From NCBI GenBank assembly GCA_945612775.1, contig CALZAF010000001.1, positions 1-64,000 on the forward strand: 64,000 nt of DNA, given 5' to 3'. This stretch comes from an uncultured bacterium (GTDB lineage Bacteria; Bacteroidota; Bacteroidia; Bacteroidales; Muribaculaceae). A program made the position numbers and the translations under genes. Shown here piece by piece: positions 16,878 through 26,582 of this stretch (position 1 is the stretch's first letter; every line of letters begins with the position of its first letter). The notes under the pieces are model-generated. The model had not been told where the DNA came from. It did not search any database and saw nothing but the letters and a program-made list of their open reading frames with translations.

Positions 16878-19082
16878 TCATATATTACTTGTCAGACGCA
16901 TGGCTATTGCGTCAGATAGAAGTGAGATGTCTTGTCGGTCGATACCAGCTGCTGTAAGTGCCTTTGCATCGCCATTCCACATGCGTGTGAATTTTTTCAC
17001 ATCGCTATCGCATAGGGTAAAGGCGTTGTAGTAATATGCCATAGCTTCCTCAAATCGGTGCTCGGCAAGGCACAGGTGCCCAAAGTTCATGTAGTCCGAC
17101 ACTTCATGCTTAAGATTGTCGATTACTTTATTAAAGTAATTGCGACTTTGCTCGAAATCTTTCTTTAAGAAAAGACACCAAGCAAGTGGCCGCCATGCGG
17201 CGTGATCTTTGTCGTCGAGGTAATCTGCTTTATAATATAATGTTATAGCTTCGTCGATTTTCTCGTCATCAAGCAGATAATGTCCTGCCAACAGATTGAG
17301 TTGAACGCTATCGGGACGCAATTCGAGGGCTTTTAGCATATATTTTGCAGCGTCCTCGGTTTGCTTTAGTGCCTTATAGCATTGGGCTATATGCTTCAAG
17401 TTCCACAAATCATCTTCTTTTACAAGCGAATACTTGAGATAGCATTTTAGTGCCTTGCGATATTCTTGCTTGTTTTGATATGCAAACGCCAACTTTTGTA
17501 AATAGATGTTGTTAACATTCTTACACGACATGAGCAGTTCGGTGTAATAGATAGCGGCTTCATCATATTGTTTCAGTTCAAAGTAAGTGTCTGCCATAGA
17601 TGTTATTACATCTTCTTTTTTCAAGTAAGATTCTAATGCGGCAATCGCTATCAGATTCATGTTACTTTTGAAAATATCAGCAAATTCAGAACGGCGTGAG
17701 AACAGCTTGAAGAAGCGATAAAGATCCTTTACCACGCTATTTACTGCAAATAGCCTTTCCTCTTGAGGATTTGGCACATTCGACAGTTCCCCAAGTTCTT
17801 GGTCGGGCAGGTCGAATTGCTGCTGAAGCATTTCGCGCTGCATATTGGCTAATTGCCCCATCGACAATGCAAATGAATATTTATCGCTGTCGCATAGATA
17901 GCTCGACTTATCGATAATGTTTTTTATTGAGTCGGTAGCACCTTCGAGTGCTTTGGCTACAGCTGCATTGTCGTAATGGAAAGGACGGAACCAGTTGAAA
18001 AGTTGCTTAAAGAAAGGGAAATTCTTAAGCTGGATAAATGTGTTCATAAATACGTCGTTTCCCTTACTTTGCAACTCTCCGAACTTCCTAATTTTATCAC
18101 TAATACCCGATTTATCGAGTTTCTCTTTCCATTCTGGATTTTCTTCGAAGCTTGCCAAATCGATTATGCCATTACCTTTCTTCGCTTCATTTATGATGTC
18201 GGGGGCAATGTTCATAAGACCGGGCATTATGTCTTTTTCGAGTTGGCGAGTGATGTTGTCGGTGTATTTTGCCTTAATAAGATTGATGCAAATACCCTGC
18301 AAATCATCATTAAAACTATCTATTTCGCTTAGAAGCGCCAACTGATTCTTAATATCGGTGCTTATTGCTGTGCGGCGATTGTGGCGATAGATGGCAATAA
18401 CTGCATACACAAGTGCACGCATAGCAATCTGAGCATTTTGATGGCTGCCAGGCAACACGTGCTCGCGGTAAGCATTGAGTAGAATTAAAAGTTTCTTCTC
18501 GTCGAAGAATTTTAGCAAACTCAAAAACATTGCACCAAGCACTAATTGTTTAAACTGGGCAGGGTAGAGTGCTTCGCTGCCAACAATCGATTTCATCATA
18601 TCGATATCTTCATCTGTAGATGGAAAAGAGGTCCAGATGAAATTAAATAGGTCGCACTCCAACTTCTCGCGGCGCTCATATAGAGAGATCTTGTCGGCGA
18701 TATCGGTATCGGCGATAAGAATATTGCAGTTGCGATAATCTTCAAGAAGGGCTTTGGCATTGGCGATGCGATTGCTTCGGCGAATATAGAATAATTCAGT
18801 TGAATCTGCCGAACAAATTTCGACTACTGCACGATCGGTAAGCAAAAATAGTTCTTTTTCAATCTTGTTTAATATACCACTGCGCCCAGGGTCTTCATAG
18901 CCCTTAACCATATAGTCGAGCATGTATTTATATGATTCGAAAAGCGACGAATACTCGCGCTTTATGGTGTCGTTGCCGGTTTTTTCTACGATAGGTTTAA
19001 GCCGAGTAAATGCATCGAAATAGTTGCGATTCAAAATCGACTTACTTATCTCATTTTTCTCGTTCTGTAGAGTAATGTTCAT
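16878..19082 (-). CDS. Large TPR-repeat protein of unknown function (734 aa)
   Basis: No signal peptide is visible, so it is probably cytoplasmic. The first 480 residues are helical and match nothing I recognise, with short hydrophobic helices (for example LVLGAMFLSLLKFF near 190) but no convincing membrane segment. The last 230 residues contain about five to six tetratricopeptide repeats (for example ADTYFELKQYDEAAIYYTEL, AQCYKALKQTEDAAKYMLKA, GHLCLAEHRFEEAMAYYYNA), a protein-binding scaffold. It is divergent from the DUF4293 gene and 142 bases from dcp. No terminator is evident downstream. Function should not be guessed beyond protein interaction. Confidence 0.75.
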   Translation of the reverse strand: MNITLQNEKNEISKSILNRNYFDAFTRLKPIVEKTGNDTIKREYSSLFESYKYMLDYMVKGYEDPGRSGILNKIEKELFLLTDRAVVEICSADSTELFYIRRSNRIANAKALLEDYRNCNILIADTDIADKISLYERREKLECDLFNFIWTSFPSTDEDIDMMKSIVGSEALYPAQFKQLVLGAMFLSLLKFFDEKKLLILLNAYREHVLPGSHQNAQIAMRALVYAVIAIYRHNRRTAISTDIKNQLALLSEIDSFNDDLQGICINLIKAKYTDNITRQLEKDIMPGLMNIAPDIINEAKKGNGIIDLASFEENPEWKEKLDKSGISDKIRKFGELQSKGNDVFMNTFIQLKNFPFFKQLFNWFRPFHYDNAAVAKALEGATDSIKNIIDKSSYLCDSDKYSFALSMGQLANMQREMLQQQFDLPDQELGELSNVPNPQEERLFAVNSVVKDLYRFFKLFSRRSEFADIFKSNMNLIAIAALESYLKKEDVITSMADTYFELKQYDEAAIYYTELLMSCKNVNNIYLQKLAFAYQNKQEYRKALKCYLKYSLVKEDDLWNLKHIAQCYKALKQTEDAAKYMLKALELRPDSVQLNLLAGHYLLDDEKIDEAITLYYKADYLDDKDHAAWRPLAWCLFLKKDFEQSRNYFNKVIDNLKHEVSDYMNFGHLCLAEHRFEEAMAYYYNAFTLCDSDVKKFTRMWNGDAKALTAAGIDRQDISLLSDAIAMRLTSNI

Positions 19083-19170
19083 GTGCAGAATGATAATAAT
19101 TATATATGATTTTAACGGTCCACAATAATAATTTTGTGTCCCATTGGTCTATTATTCGCAAATTTTATGC

Positions 19171-19178
19171 CAAAGATA
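19171..19178 (-). promoter_or_regulatory. Possible -7 element for the TPR gene
   Basis: TATCTTTG on the minus strand, 88 bases upstream of the TPR start codon, matches TAnnTTTG. No partner -33 element is found at the normal distance. Confidence 0.35.
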
Positions 19179-19217
19179 AACACAAAGTTTTTTATTAAAA
19201 AAAATCGAAACGCAATA

Positions 19218-19249
19218 ATTGATTATTTAACTTTAAAGATGTAATTTTG
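19218..19249 (+). promoter_or_regulatory. Promoter for DUF4293-nhaD
   Basis: An ATTG core at 19218-19221, 20 bp spacer and TAATTTTG at 19242-19249, followed by C. Spacing and -7 both fit the Bacteroidetes consensus. The leader to the ATG at 19301 is about 45 bases. Confidence 0.62.
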
Positions 19250-19300
19250 CACAATAAACTTAACATGTACTATAAACATTAACTAATCATATATTTTATC

Positions 19301-19747
19301 ATGGTAATCCAACGATTGCAGAACCTTTATCTGTTCCTATCGGCTGTATTGATGGCAGTTTTTGCATATATCAATGTGTTCTACGTCAATGCACCCGAAT
19401 CTTCATTGTCAGTTAGCTGTTTGGGGATTTATGACCTCAATGGCATCGACTTATCGCCAGTTTCGATAGTGCTTGCCATCTTGGCTGTGGTGTTCCCATT
19501 GCTAACAATTTCAAAGTTCAAGATTTTAAAGTTGCAAAAATCTCTTTGCAGCGTTTGCGTTGTTATCAATTTAGGATTGATGGCATACCTTGCTGTAACG
19601 GCTTATGTGAATTATTCAGAAATGACAGTATCTCTGAATTATACAGCTGTAGTATTACTGGTATTAGCCATTGTACTCGACATATTAGCACGTCGTGGCG
19701 TTATGCACGACATAAAGTTGCTCCGCGATAGCGACCGTATTCGATAA
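19301..19747 (+). CDS. DUF4293 family membrane protein (148 aa)
   Basis: Small integral membrane protein of a Bacteroidetes-specific family with unknown function. It starts with the characteristic IQRLQNLYLFLSA and has four hydrophobic helices (about residues 9-25, 52-70, 80-101 and 112-130), ending in a charged cytoplasmic tail (LLRDSDRIR). Its own promoter precedes it, and nhaD begins 81 bases later, so the two are possibly cotranscribed. Confidence 0.82.
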   Translation: MVIQRLQNLYLFLSAVLMAVFAYINVFYVNAPESSLSVSCLGIYDLNGIDLSPVSIVLAILAVVFPLLTISKFKILKLQKSLCSVCVVINLGLMAYLAVTAYVNYSEMTVSLNYTAVVLLVLAIVLDILARRGVMHDIKLLRDSDRIR

Positions 19748-19828
19748 CCCATACTGAATAGTCTAATTTTTTAAGTTAATCTTTATTTTAGCGGTAAAAC
19801 ACAAAAGAGTCATTTATAATTATAATTT

Positions 19829-21166
19829 ATGGTAGCAATAATGATAATAGTGTTCGTTATTGGTTATCTTATGATAGCTTCCGAACACGTGCTGAAAATC
19901 AACAAAGCGGTATTTGCGCTTTTAATGTGCGGTCTGCTATGGGCAACCTATTCTATAGGCACTCATGATCAAGACCTTTCATATCGCTTGGTAGAAGCCC
20001 TTGGAGATACTTGTGAGATTGTAGTGTTTTTGATTGGGGCAATGACCATCGTTGAACTTATCGACAAGTACGACGGCTTTGCTTTTATCACTCGTCGCAT
20101 AACGGCTCAGAACAAGCGCAACTTGATGTGGGTGATTGCCTTCCTATCGTTTTTTATGTCGGCAATTCTCGACAACATGACCACCACCATCATTATGGTG
20201 ATGATGTTGCGCCGCATGTTTAGCAACAATCGCGAACGATGGAAATATGCTGGCGTAATCATCATTGCGGCTAATAGTGGAGGTGCTTGGTCGCCAATCG
20301 GTGACGTTACCACCATTATGCTGTGGATGAAGAACTATGTGACGTCGCTCAATCTGATTACCTATTTGATAGTGCCGTGCATTGTTTCGGTGGTGGTGCC
20401 TGTGCTCATTGCTTCGCGATGCGTGAAGGACGAACCGCTCGAACCGCTCAATGAGAATGATAAGCGCGTGGGCGAATCGCTTTCGGTAACTCGTCCGCGC
20501 TTGAGCAAGCTGATTCTTATTTCTGGTGTTATCTCGCTTCTGTTCGTACCTGTTTTCAAATCGATAACCGGGCTGCCTCCCTATATGGGTATTTTGATTT
20601 CACTTGGCGCAATGTGGTTGTTGACCGAAATTGTGGTGAATAAATACGACCTCGACAAGATGATGAAGGGTCGCATCTCGTCGGCTCTTCGCAGCATCGA
20701 TATGTCAACTATTCTTTTCTTCCTTGGCATCTTGATGGCAGTGAGCGCATTGCAGCAGGCTAACCTTTTGAGCACATTAGCTCATCTGCTCGACACTGAG
20801 ATTCACGAGCCATATACTATAAATGGCATTATTGGCGTTTTGTCGTCGATAGTGGATAATGTGCCACTTGTGGCGGCTTGTATGAATATGTATCCTGTTA
20901 CCACCGAGGCAATCATGCTTGCATCGAGTGATCCGGCTTATCTGCAATACTTCATTCAAGACGGCTTGTTCTGGCACTTGCTTACATTCTGTGCCGGCGT
21001 GGGCGGTAGCATTATGATTATCGGCTCTGCTGCAGGCGTTGTGGCAATGGGTATCGAGAAGATTCCGTTCATGTGGTATCTAAAGCGTTTCTCAGCCATG
21101 GCTTTCGCCGGATATATGGCGGGTATTTTCACCATTTGGCTCGAAAGTCTCATAATTGAATTCTAA
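19829..21166 (+). CDS. nhaD: NhaD-type sodium/proton antiporter (445 aa)
   Basis: Inner-membrane Na+/H+ antiporter of the ion transporter superfamily. About twelve hydrophobic helices are visible. The diagnostic segments are SAILDNMTTT (about residues 111-120), NSGGAWSPIGDVTT (about 149-162) and, in the second half, LSSIVDNVPLVAA (about 336-348), which mirrors the first DN motif. These match NhaD rather than NhaA or NhaB. It is followed by a strong terminator. Confidence 0.92.
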   Translation: MVAIMIIVFVIGYLMIASEHVLKINKAVFALLMCGLLWATYSIGTHDQDLSYRLVEALGDTCEIVVFLIGAMTIVELIDKYDGFAFITRRITAQNKRNLMWVIAFLSFFMSAILDNMTTTIIMVMMLRRMFSNNRERWKYAGVIIIAANSGGAWSPIGDVTTIMLWMKNYVTSLNLITYLIVPCIVSVVVPVLIASRCVKDEPLEPLNENDKRVGESLSVTRPRLSKLILISGVISLLFVPVFKSITGLPPYMGILISLGAMWLLTEIVVNKYDLDKMMKGRISSALRSIDMSTILFFLGILMAVSALQQANLLSTLAHLLDTEIHEPYTINGIIGVLSSIVDNVPLVAACMNMYPVTTEAIMLASSDPAYLQYFIQDGLFWHLLTFCAGVGGSIMIIGSAAGVVAMGIEKIPFMWYLKRFSAMAFAGYMAGIFTIWLESLIIEF

Positions 21167-21193
21167 CCATACGGGATTTGACACATAATAAGA

Positions 21194-21232
21194 ACAAAAG
21201 CAGAATAGGCCGAATGTCTATTCTGCTTTTGT
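21194..21232. terminator. nhaD terminator, possibly bidirectional
   Basis: A 15-bp uninterrupted stem (arms 21194-21208 and 21218-21232) with a 9-base loop and a TTTTG tail. It sits between the convergent nhaD and AlkD-like genes, so it may serve both. Confidence 0.85.
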
Positions 21233-21255
21233 TTTGAAGTGGGATTAATGCGACT

Positions 21256-21795
21256 CTATTCTGTTTCGCAATAGTCTTTGATTACAGACACTACTGACGC
21301 GAGGGCATCGTTGCAAGCATATTGCTGTGCTATTTGCCACAATTCTGCTTTATCTGCCACTTTCCCGATAGCCAGGCGGTTCGCCCATAAGCGTAGCGCC
21401 AAGTATTGCATCATCACGTTGCTGCTTGCCATTAAATTTTGCGCTAATTGGTTGGCATACGATGTGTTGCGAAGCAGTCGATGGCATAATACATCTGCCA
21501 CTTCTATGCATTCAACGCTCTGGCACCACTGGAGAGCCTCATCTATTGTAAACTCCTCGCCGGGCATTAGCATAGGAGCCAATAGGCGGCTTTCGCGGCA
21601 ACCGTTTTCGTCGGTCCAGAATGCTGTAGCAAGGTCTTTGTTTTTGCCAAGCATAGCACCTATCTGCATGATTTGAGGCAGATTAAGCCCGAATATCACC
21701 TTGTGCGGGTCGCCGGCTTTTCGCAGATGGTCGGCAACTATGCCATTACGATAGGCAAAAAATTGCTGTTTAGTGTTTTTTACAATTTCTTTCAT
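21256..21795 (-). CDS. AlkD-like HEAT-repeat protein (179 aa)
   Basis: Helical protein that resembles the DNA alkylation repair (AlkD/DUF) HEAT-like family: FGLNLPQIMQIG corresponds to the conserved LPQ/VPELRKIA region, and TDENGCRESRLLAPML to the W-x-S-x-x-x-E-x-R-LLA helix. It is shorter than typical AlkD (about 230 residues), so catalytic activity is uncertain. The gene is alone, convergent with nhaD across a shared terminator. An alternative is a non-catalytic HEAT-repeat protein. Confidence 0.6.
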   Translation of the reverse strand: MKEIVKNTKQQFFAYRNGIVADHLRKAGDPHKVIFGLNLPQIMQIGAMLGKNKDLATAFWTDENGCRESRLLAPMLMPGEEFTIDEALQWCQSVECIEVADVLCHRLLRNTSYANQLAQNLMASSNVMMQYLALRLWANRLAIGKVADKAELWQIAQQYACNDALASVVSVIKDYCETE

Positions 21796-21817
21796 CTTCT
21801 AAAATAGTAATCTAAAA

Positions 21818-21861
21818 AAGGAAGGCATCACGCCAGATATTCATCTACCGATGCCTTCCTT
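21818..21861 (-). terminator. Dipeptidyl peptidase III terminator
   Basis: A perfect 12-bp stem (AAGGAAGGCATC and its complement) with a 20-base loop. On the minus strand it is followed by a six-base T run. It lies 22 bases past the peptidase stop codon. Confidence 0.85.
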
Positions 21862-21882
21862 GAGTATCTTATTTCACCTAAA

Positions 21883-23910
21883 TTACTTGGTGAGTGGAGA
21901 ATAGTCGCGTGAGTAGCGAAGCATTTGGTCGATATAATTCTCTGTGTAAGAGATTTTTACATCGATAATATTGCCATCCTTATCGGTTACAGCCTCATAA
22001 ACAGGATTAACAAAGCCCTTGTAAGGCGCAATATCAAGTTTAGCGTAGCGGTCAAGAATTTCCTTGTGTAGATTTCGGTCGAGACGTATAGCATAGTCTT
22101 CTACAAGTTTCTTGCCTGCAGCATAGTCACCTTCGCTCTTGATGCGCTGAATTTCGGCAAGCAATTTGCCGAATAGTTCGCGAAGCTTCTCATAATCGTT
22201 GATGCGAATATAAGTTTTGCCGTCGCGCTTCACATATTCAATCACGTTGTCGGCTTTGCCGTGCTGATATGCCCATTCGCTGATTAGTTTGCGGTTGCGC
22301 ATGTGCGATTCTTCGATATCTTTGCCGAGTTCGATGCGAGTATTTTGAGTCATCAAACCGTTCATGATATACTTGTAGTATTCTGCCTTGTAGGTGTCGG
22401 GGTGCTCAAAGATGCCGAGTTCGATAAGCTTGTTGTCGGCCATGTAATAGAGCGCAAACAAGTCAGCTCGTGTCTCTTCGAGTGTAGAACCGTGTTCGCC
22501 AAGTGCGTTAGGGTCAACACCTGGAAGCAGCTGGCCTGAACCGTGGCCAAGACATTCGTGAAGGTCGGTGTGAAGCTTGTCGGCAAGGGTGAGGTATTTC
22601 TCCATAAGTTCGCACTCTTCATTTGAGTAAGCAAATTCGGCGTTCATACCGTTGCCGGCAGCAACTTCATCATATGCATCGGTGATATTTTCGATTGTTA
22701 CCGATTTCGAACCGTGCTGGGCGCGAATCCAGTCGGCATTAGGCAAGTTGATGCCAATAGGAGTGGCTGGATAAGCATCTCCTGCAAGCATGGCTGCTGT
22801 GATAACCTTAGCCGATACTCCTTTCACCTCCTTTTTCTTGAATCGAGAATCTACTGGAGAGTGGTCTTCGAACCATTGCGCATTGGCGCTGATAAGCTGA
22901 GTGCGATGTGATGCTTCTTGATTCTTGAAGTTGACAATCGATTCCCATGCGCCAGTCATACCCAATGGGTCGTCGTATGATTCAATAAAGCCATTCACAA
23001 AATCTACAGTGCAGTCGGTATCTTCAGCCCAAAGGATTGAATATTCATCGAATTTGCGAAGATCACCAGTTGTATAGTAATCCACAAGAGCAGTGATGTA
23101 AGTCTTTTGCTTGTCGGTTTCAGCATATTCCTTAGCCTTGTTTAGGTAATAAACAATCTTTTCGATGGCTGCGCCATACAGACCGCCAATCTTATATTGT
23201 TGTTCCTGAACCTTTCCATCAATCTTTACGACTTTAGCGTTAAGGCCGTAAGATATTGGCGTAGAGTCGTTAACGTCCTTGATTGAACGATAATAATCTT
23301 CCACATCTTTTTGAGTTACGCCTTCATATAGGTTGTTGGCAGATGTGAGCACAAGGTCTTGTCCATCGGCTTGATTTACTCGCTTCTGCATATATGTTGG
23401 ATCGAAAATCACCTTGCTGAGAGTCTCGATAAGTTGATCCACGGTCTCGCCTTCGTTGAGAGGCAACTTGTCGGCTGGCAAAGCCTTAACTTGTTCTGCG
23501 AAGAACTCTTGTGAGAATTCAGGTACAAACTTATCGGTAGAGTAGTGGTGGTGAATGCCGTTGGCAAACCACACTTGCTTCATATATTTTACAATCGCAT
23601 TGTAGTCAGCCGAATTCTTATCGCCCGAATAGTTTTGATAGATGTTTTCGAGCAGTTGGCGGATTTGCAAATTGTATTTACCATGTTGGTCGAACAAGAT
23701 ATCGCGGCCATAGATGGCAGCTTCGGTCAGGTAATACACATAAATCTTTTGATTTAGTGTCAGCTGGTCGAATCCCGGCACCTGATAGCGCAATACTTGA
23801 ATGTCGGCGAAGCGATCGACGTTGTAGTCGAACTTTTCATTTTCTTGCGTCATACACGAGTTTAATGATACTGCAGCTATTACTGCTGCTGATAATAATG
23901 TTTTCTTCAT
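21883..23910 (-). CDS. Dipeptidyl peptidase III, M49 family lipoprotein (675 aa)
   Basis: Zinc exopeptidase that releases dipeptides from peptide N-termini. The M49 motif has the short bacterial form H451-E-C-L-G-H456, as in the characterised Bacteroides enzyme, and the third ligand region EETRADLFALYY follows about 27 residues later. The N-terminus (MKKTLLSAAVIAAVSLNSC) is a lipoprotein signal, so the enzyme is expected in the cell envelope. Length is that of the family. It follows rlmI by 39 bases on the same strand and may share its mRNA; a strong terminator ends it. Confidence 0.95.
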   Translation of the reverse strand: MKKTLLSAAVIAAVSLNSCMTQENEKFDYNVDRFADIQVLRYQVPGFDQLTLNQKIYVYYLTEAAIYGRDILFDQHGKYNLQIRQLLENIYQNYSGDKNSADYNAIVKYMKQVWFANGIHHHYSTDKFVPEFSQEFFAEQVKALPADKLPLNEGETVDQLIETLSKVIFDPTYMQKRVNQADGQDLVLTSANNLYEGVTQKDVEDYYRSIKDVNDSTPISYGLNAKVVKIDGKVQEQQYKIGGLYGAAIEKIVYYLNKAKEYAETDKQKTYITALVDYYTTGDLRKFDEYSILWAEDTDCTVDFVNGFIESYDDPLGMTGAWESIVNFKNQEASHRTQLISANAQWFEDHSPVDSRFKKKEVKGVSAKVITAAMLAGDAYPATPIGINLPNADWIRAQHGSKSVTIENITDAYDEVAAGNGMNAEFAYSNEECELMEKYLTLADKLHTDLHECLGHGSGQLLPGVDPNALGEHGSTLEETRADLFALYYMADNKLIELGIFEHPDTYKAEYYKYIMNGLMTQNTRIELGKDIEESHMRNRKLISEWAYQHGKADNVIEYVKRDGKTYIRINDYEKLRELFGKLLAEIQRIKSEGDYAAGKKLVEDYAIRLDRNLHKEILDRYAKLDIAPYKGFVNPVYEAVTDKDGNIIDVKISYTENYIDQMLRYSRDYSPLTK

Positions 23911-23949
23911 GTTATACGTTAGTATTTTTTGTTATGTTGGAGAATAAGA

Positions 23950-25125
23950 TTATTCCACATATAGCACCAATCCCTTTAGATATTCACCTTCGGGATGATA
24001 GATATTAATAGGGTGGTCGGCTGGTTGAGTAAGTTGATGCAGTATGCGTACCTTACGGCCCGATTGCGCCGCTGCACTAAACACCGCCAAACGGAATTGC
24101 TCTTTCGACACTGCTTGCGAACAAGAGAAAGTGAACAGAATGCCACCTTTCTGAATTTTCTCGAATGCCTTAGCGTTGATTTTGCGATAACCGATTAGGG
24201 CATTCTTGAGTGCGCTCTTGTGCTTGGCAAATGCCGGCGGGTCGAGAATTATAAGGTCGTAGCTATTGTCCATTTCATTCAAATACTTGAATGCGTCTTC
24301 GGCGAAGGCTTCGTGGCGTGTATCACCAGGGAAATTGAGTTCTACATTTTCGCGAGTTAGTGAGATGGCTTTCGACGAACTATCTACCGAGTGAACCATC
24401 TTAGCCCCTCCGCGCATTGCGTAGAATGAGAATCCACCTGTGTAACAGAACATGTTTAGCACTTTGCGGCCATTGGCATACGATTCAAGCAGACTGCGAT
24501 TCTCGCGTTGATCCACGAAGAATCCTGTCTTTTGACCTCTAAGCCAATCTACATGAAATTTTAAGCCGTTTTCGAGTGCTATGTTTGTGTCGTAACCACC
24601 TATTATATAATAGTTCTCAGTATCGCGAGTAATGTAGGGCAGAGTGGTCTCTGACTTATAATACACATTCTTAACGATGCCATCGGGCAGTTTCACGAGC
24701 GCTTCGGCTATGGTGTTGCGAGCAAAGTGCATACCCGGTGAGTGGGCTTGCATCACAGCTGTATTGCCATAGATGTCCACCACCAAGCCGGGTAAGAAAT
24801 CACCTTCGCCGTGAACCAGACGGAACGAATTGTTGTCCTTGCGAATGAGATTTAAGCTGATGCGGGTGTTGTAGGCAGCCAAAAGTCGGTCGTAATAATA
24901 GTCGCCATCGATGGTCGTATCGTCAAAACTGAGCATACGCACGGCTATGCTGCCAAGCTGATAATGCCCATTGCCGATGAGTTCGCCAGCATGGGTATAT
25001 ACCGTTACCAAGTCTCCATCATCGCATGGTTCCATCTTGCTAATTGCGCCCGAAAAAACCCATGGATGGAAACGCTTCAAAAACTCTTCGCTACCTTTCT
25101 TTAATATTATTTTCTTGTATGTCAT
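23950..25125 (-). CDS. rlmI: RlmI-like 23S rRNA (cytosine-C5) methyltransferase (391 aa)
   Basis: SAM-dependent RNA methyltransferase of the RlmI family (m5C1962 of 23S rRNA in E. coli). An N-terminal PUA domain (about residues 1-75, RFHPWVFSGAI) precedes an EEHEE-like region and the Rossmann methyltransferase domain with LNMFCYTGGFS (about 219-229) and LDPPAF (about 295-300). FSCSQAVS near 345 contains the catalytic cysteine region. Five bases separate it from rseP. The exact rRNA target is transferred from the E. coli homologue. Confidence 0.88.
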   Translation of the reverse strand: MTYKKIILKKGSEEFLKRFHPWVFSGAISKMEPCDDGDLVTVYTHAGELIGNGHYQLGSIAVRMLSFDDTTIDGDYYYDRLLAAYNTRISLNLIRKDNNSFRLVHGEGDFLPGLVVDIYGNTAVMQAHSPGMHFARNTIAEALVKLPDGIVKNVYYKSETTLPYITRDTENYYIIGGYDTNIALENGLKFHVDWLRGQKTGFFVDQRENRSLLESYANGRKVLNMFCYTGGFSFYAMRGGAKMVHSVDSSSKAISLTRENVELNFPGDTRHEAFAEDAFKYLNEMDNSYDLIILDPPAFAKHKSALKNALIGYRKINAKAFEKIQKGGILFTFSCSQAVSKEQFRLAVFSAAAQSGRKVRILHQLTQPADHPINIYHPEGEYLKGLVLYVE

Positions 25126-25130
25126 AATCG

Positions 25131-26567
25131 TTATTTGATGAAAAAGCGATATATATCGTTAGCATTTGCATATAATAGTAGCCCGAAAAGTATCATCATG
25201 CCGGCTATCTGTGCATTTTCTAAGAATTTATCGCTTGGTTTGCGGCGAGTGACAATTTCCCACAATAGGAACAGCACATGGCCTCCGTCGAGTGCTGGAA
25301 TAGGCAAAATGTTCATCACTGCCAAAATAAGTGAGAAAAATGCTGTTGTATTCCAAAATTCAAGCCAATTCCATTTGTCGGGGAATATGCTGCCAAGTGT
25401 GCCAAATCCGCCTATACTTTGAGCGCCTTCCTTCGATGTAAACACATATTTAAGCGAAGACACATAGTTGCTTACGGTGTTCCATCCCATAGAGATGCCT
25501 CTTGGCACCGATTGGAATATGTTATAGTGATTTACCACCACATCATATATTTCTGTTGGGCTGCAAAGCATTATGCCTATCTTGCCGTTGTCGTCAACAG
25601 CAACATTAGACGACATCTCTCTACCATTACGCAAATATTTGATTTCTATTGTCTTGCTGGCATTCTTGTCAAGTTCTGGTTTAAATAGGTCATAGCCAGG
25701 TGTAGCCACGCCTGCCACCGAAAGAATGCGGTCTCCGTTCTGCAAACCTGCTTCTTCGGCTCCCATGCGAGGTTGCACCTGCTTTACAACCACAGGAACA
25801 CGATAAACCATAAATTGCTGCTTGCTTTTATCGTATTCTTTATCAAGACTCAAAACGAAATCTTTAGGCAGAGCTATGTTAACAGTGTCGGATTGATTGC
25901 GAAGCACAGTAACATTCTTTGCCATCAACATTCTGCTTTGGTCTTCATAATTGTCAACCCCTTTGCCATCGGCAGCCAATGGAATATCGCCATCTTCGAA
26001 ACCTACTGTATGAGCATAATCGCTAAAAATCATACCAGCATAGGCATTTTTAAAAGGCACATATTCTTCACCGTAAGCAAATACAATGCCGGCATATATT
26101 ACGATTGCCAACAAGAAGTTGAAAAGCACACCGCCCACCATAATCATTAGTCGCTGGAAGGCTGGCTTTGAGCGAAATTCCCATGGCTTTGGAGGCAGAG
26201 CCATTTGCTCTTTATCCATCGATTCATCTATCATGCCAGCTATTTTGCAATATCCGCCAAGGGGTAGCCATCCGATGCCGTATTCGGTGTCGCGCCATGT
26301 GGCTTGATTGTCGCCCGATGCATTTAGTTGTTCTAAACGTTCTTTCTCTTGTTCCTCGGTGTCGTTCTTACAGAAGAATGACCATTTCTTCCCATTGCTC
26401 TTTGGCGTATATTTTGCCAACTTAAACCATGGGTGGAAGAACATGTAGAATTTCTCCACTCTCACCTTAAATACTCGTGAAAAGAAATAGTGTCCGAACT
26501 CGTGAATCAAAACGAGAATACTTAAAGCAAAAATTAATTGGAGAGCCTTAATAAAAAATGTTTCCAT
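25131..26567 (-). CDS. rseP: RseP-like site-2 metalloprotease (478 aa)
   Basis: Intramembrane zinc protease of the M50B family that cleaves membrane-anchored regulators. HEFGH lies in the first membrane helix (about residues 22-26) and the second zinc site is NILPIPALDGGH (about 422-433). Between them are a long periplasmic part with PDZ-like sequence (AGLQNGDRILSV near 285) and a lineage-specific insert near residues 50-85. The C-terminus ends in a membrane helix. It lies 15 bases after dxr, the common bacterial dxr-rseP arrangement, and 5 bases before rlmI. No anti-sigma substrate is in the window. Confidence 0.94.
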   Translation of the reverse strand: METFFIKALQLIFALSILVLIHEFGHYFFSRVFKVRVEKFYMFFHPWFKLAKYTPKSNGKKWSFFCKNDTEEQEKERLEQLNASGDNQATWRDTEYGIGWLPLGGYCKIAGMIDESMDKEQMALPPKPWEFRSKPAFQRLMIMVGGVLFNFLLAIVIYAGIVFAYGEEYVPFKNAYAGMIFSDYAHTVGFEDGDIPLAADGKGVDNYEDQSRMLMAKNVTVLRNQSDTVNIALPKDFVLSLDKEYDKSKQQFMVYRVPVVVKQVQPRMGAEEAGLQNGDRILSVAGVATPGYDLFKPELDKNASKTIEIKYLRNGREMSSNVAVDDNGKIGIMLCSPTEIYDVVVNHYNIFQSVPRGISMGWNTVSNYVSSLKYVFTSKEGAQSIGGFGTLGSIFPDKWNWLEFWNTTAFFSLILAVMNILPIPALDGGHVLFLLWEIVTRRKPSDKFLENAQIAGMMILFGLLLYANANDIYRFFIK

Positions 26568-26582
26568 TCAGTCTAAATCAAA

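Noticed and set aside
19129-19136. TAATTTTG on the plus strand as a promoter for DUF4293
   Set aside because: A second copy at 19242-19249 has a matching -33 core and is closer to the gene.
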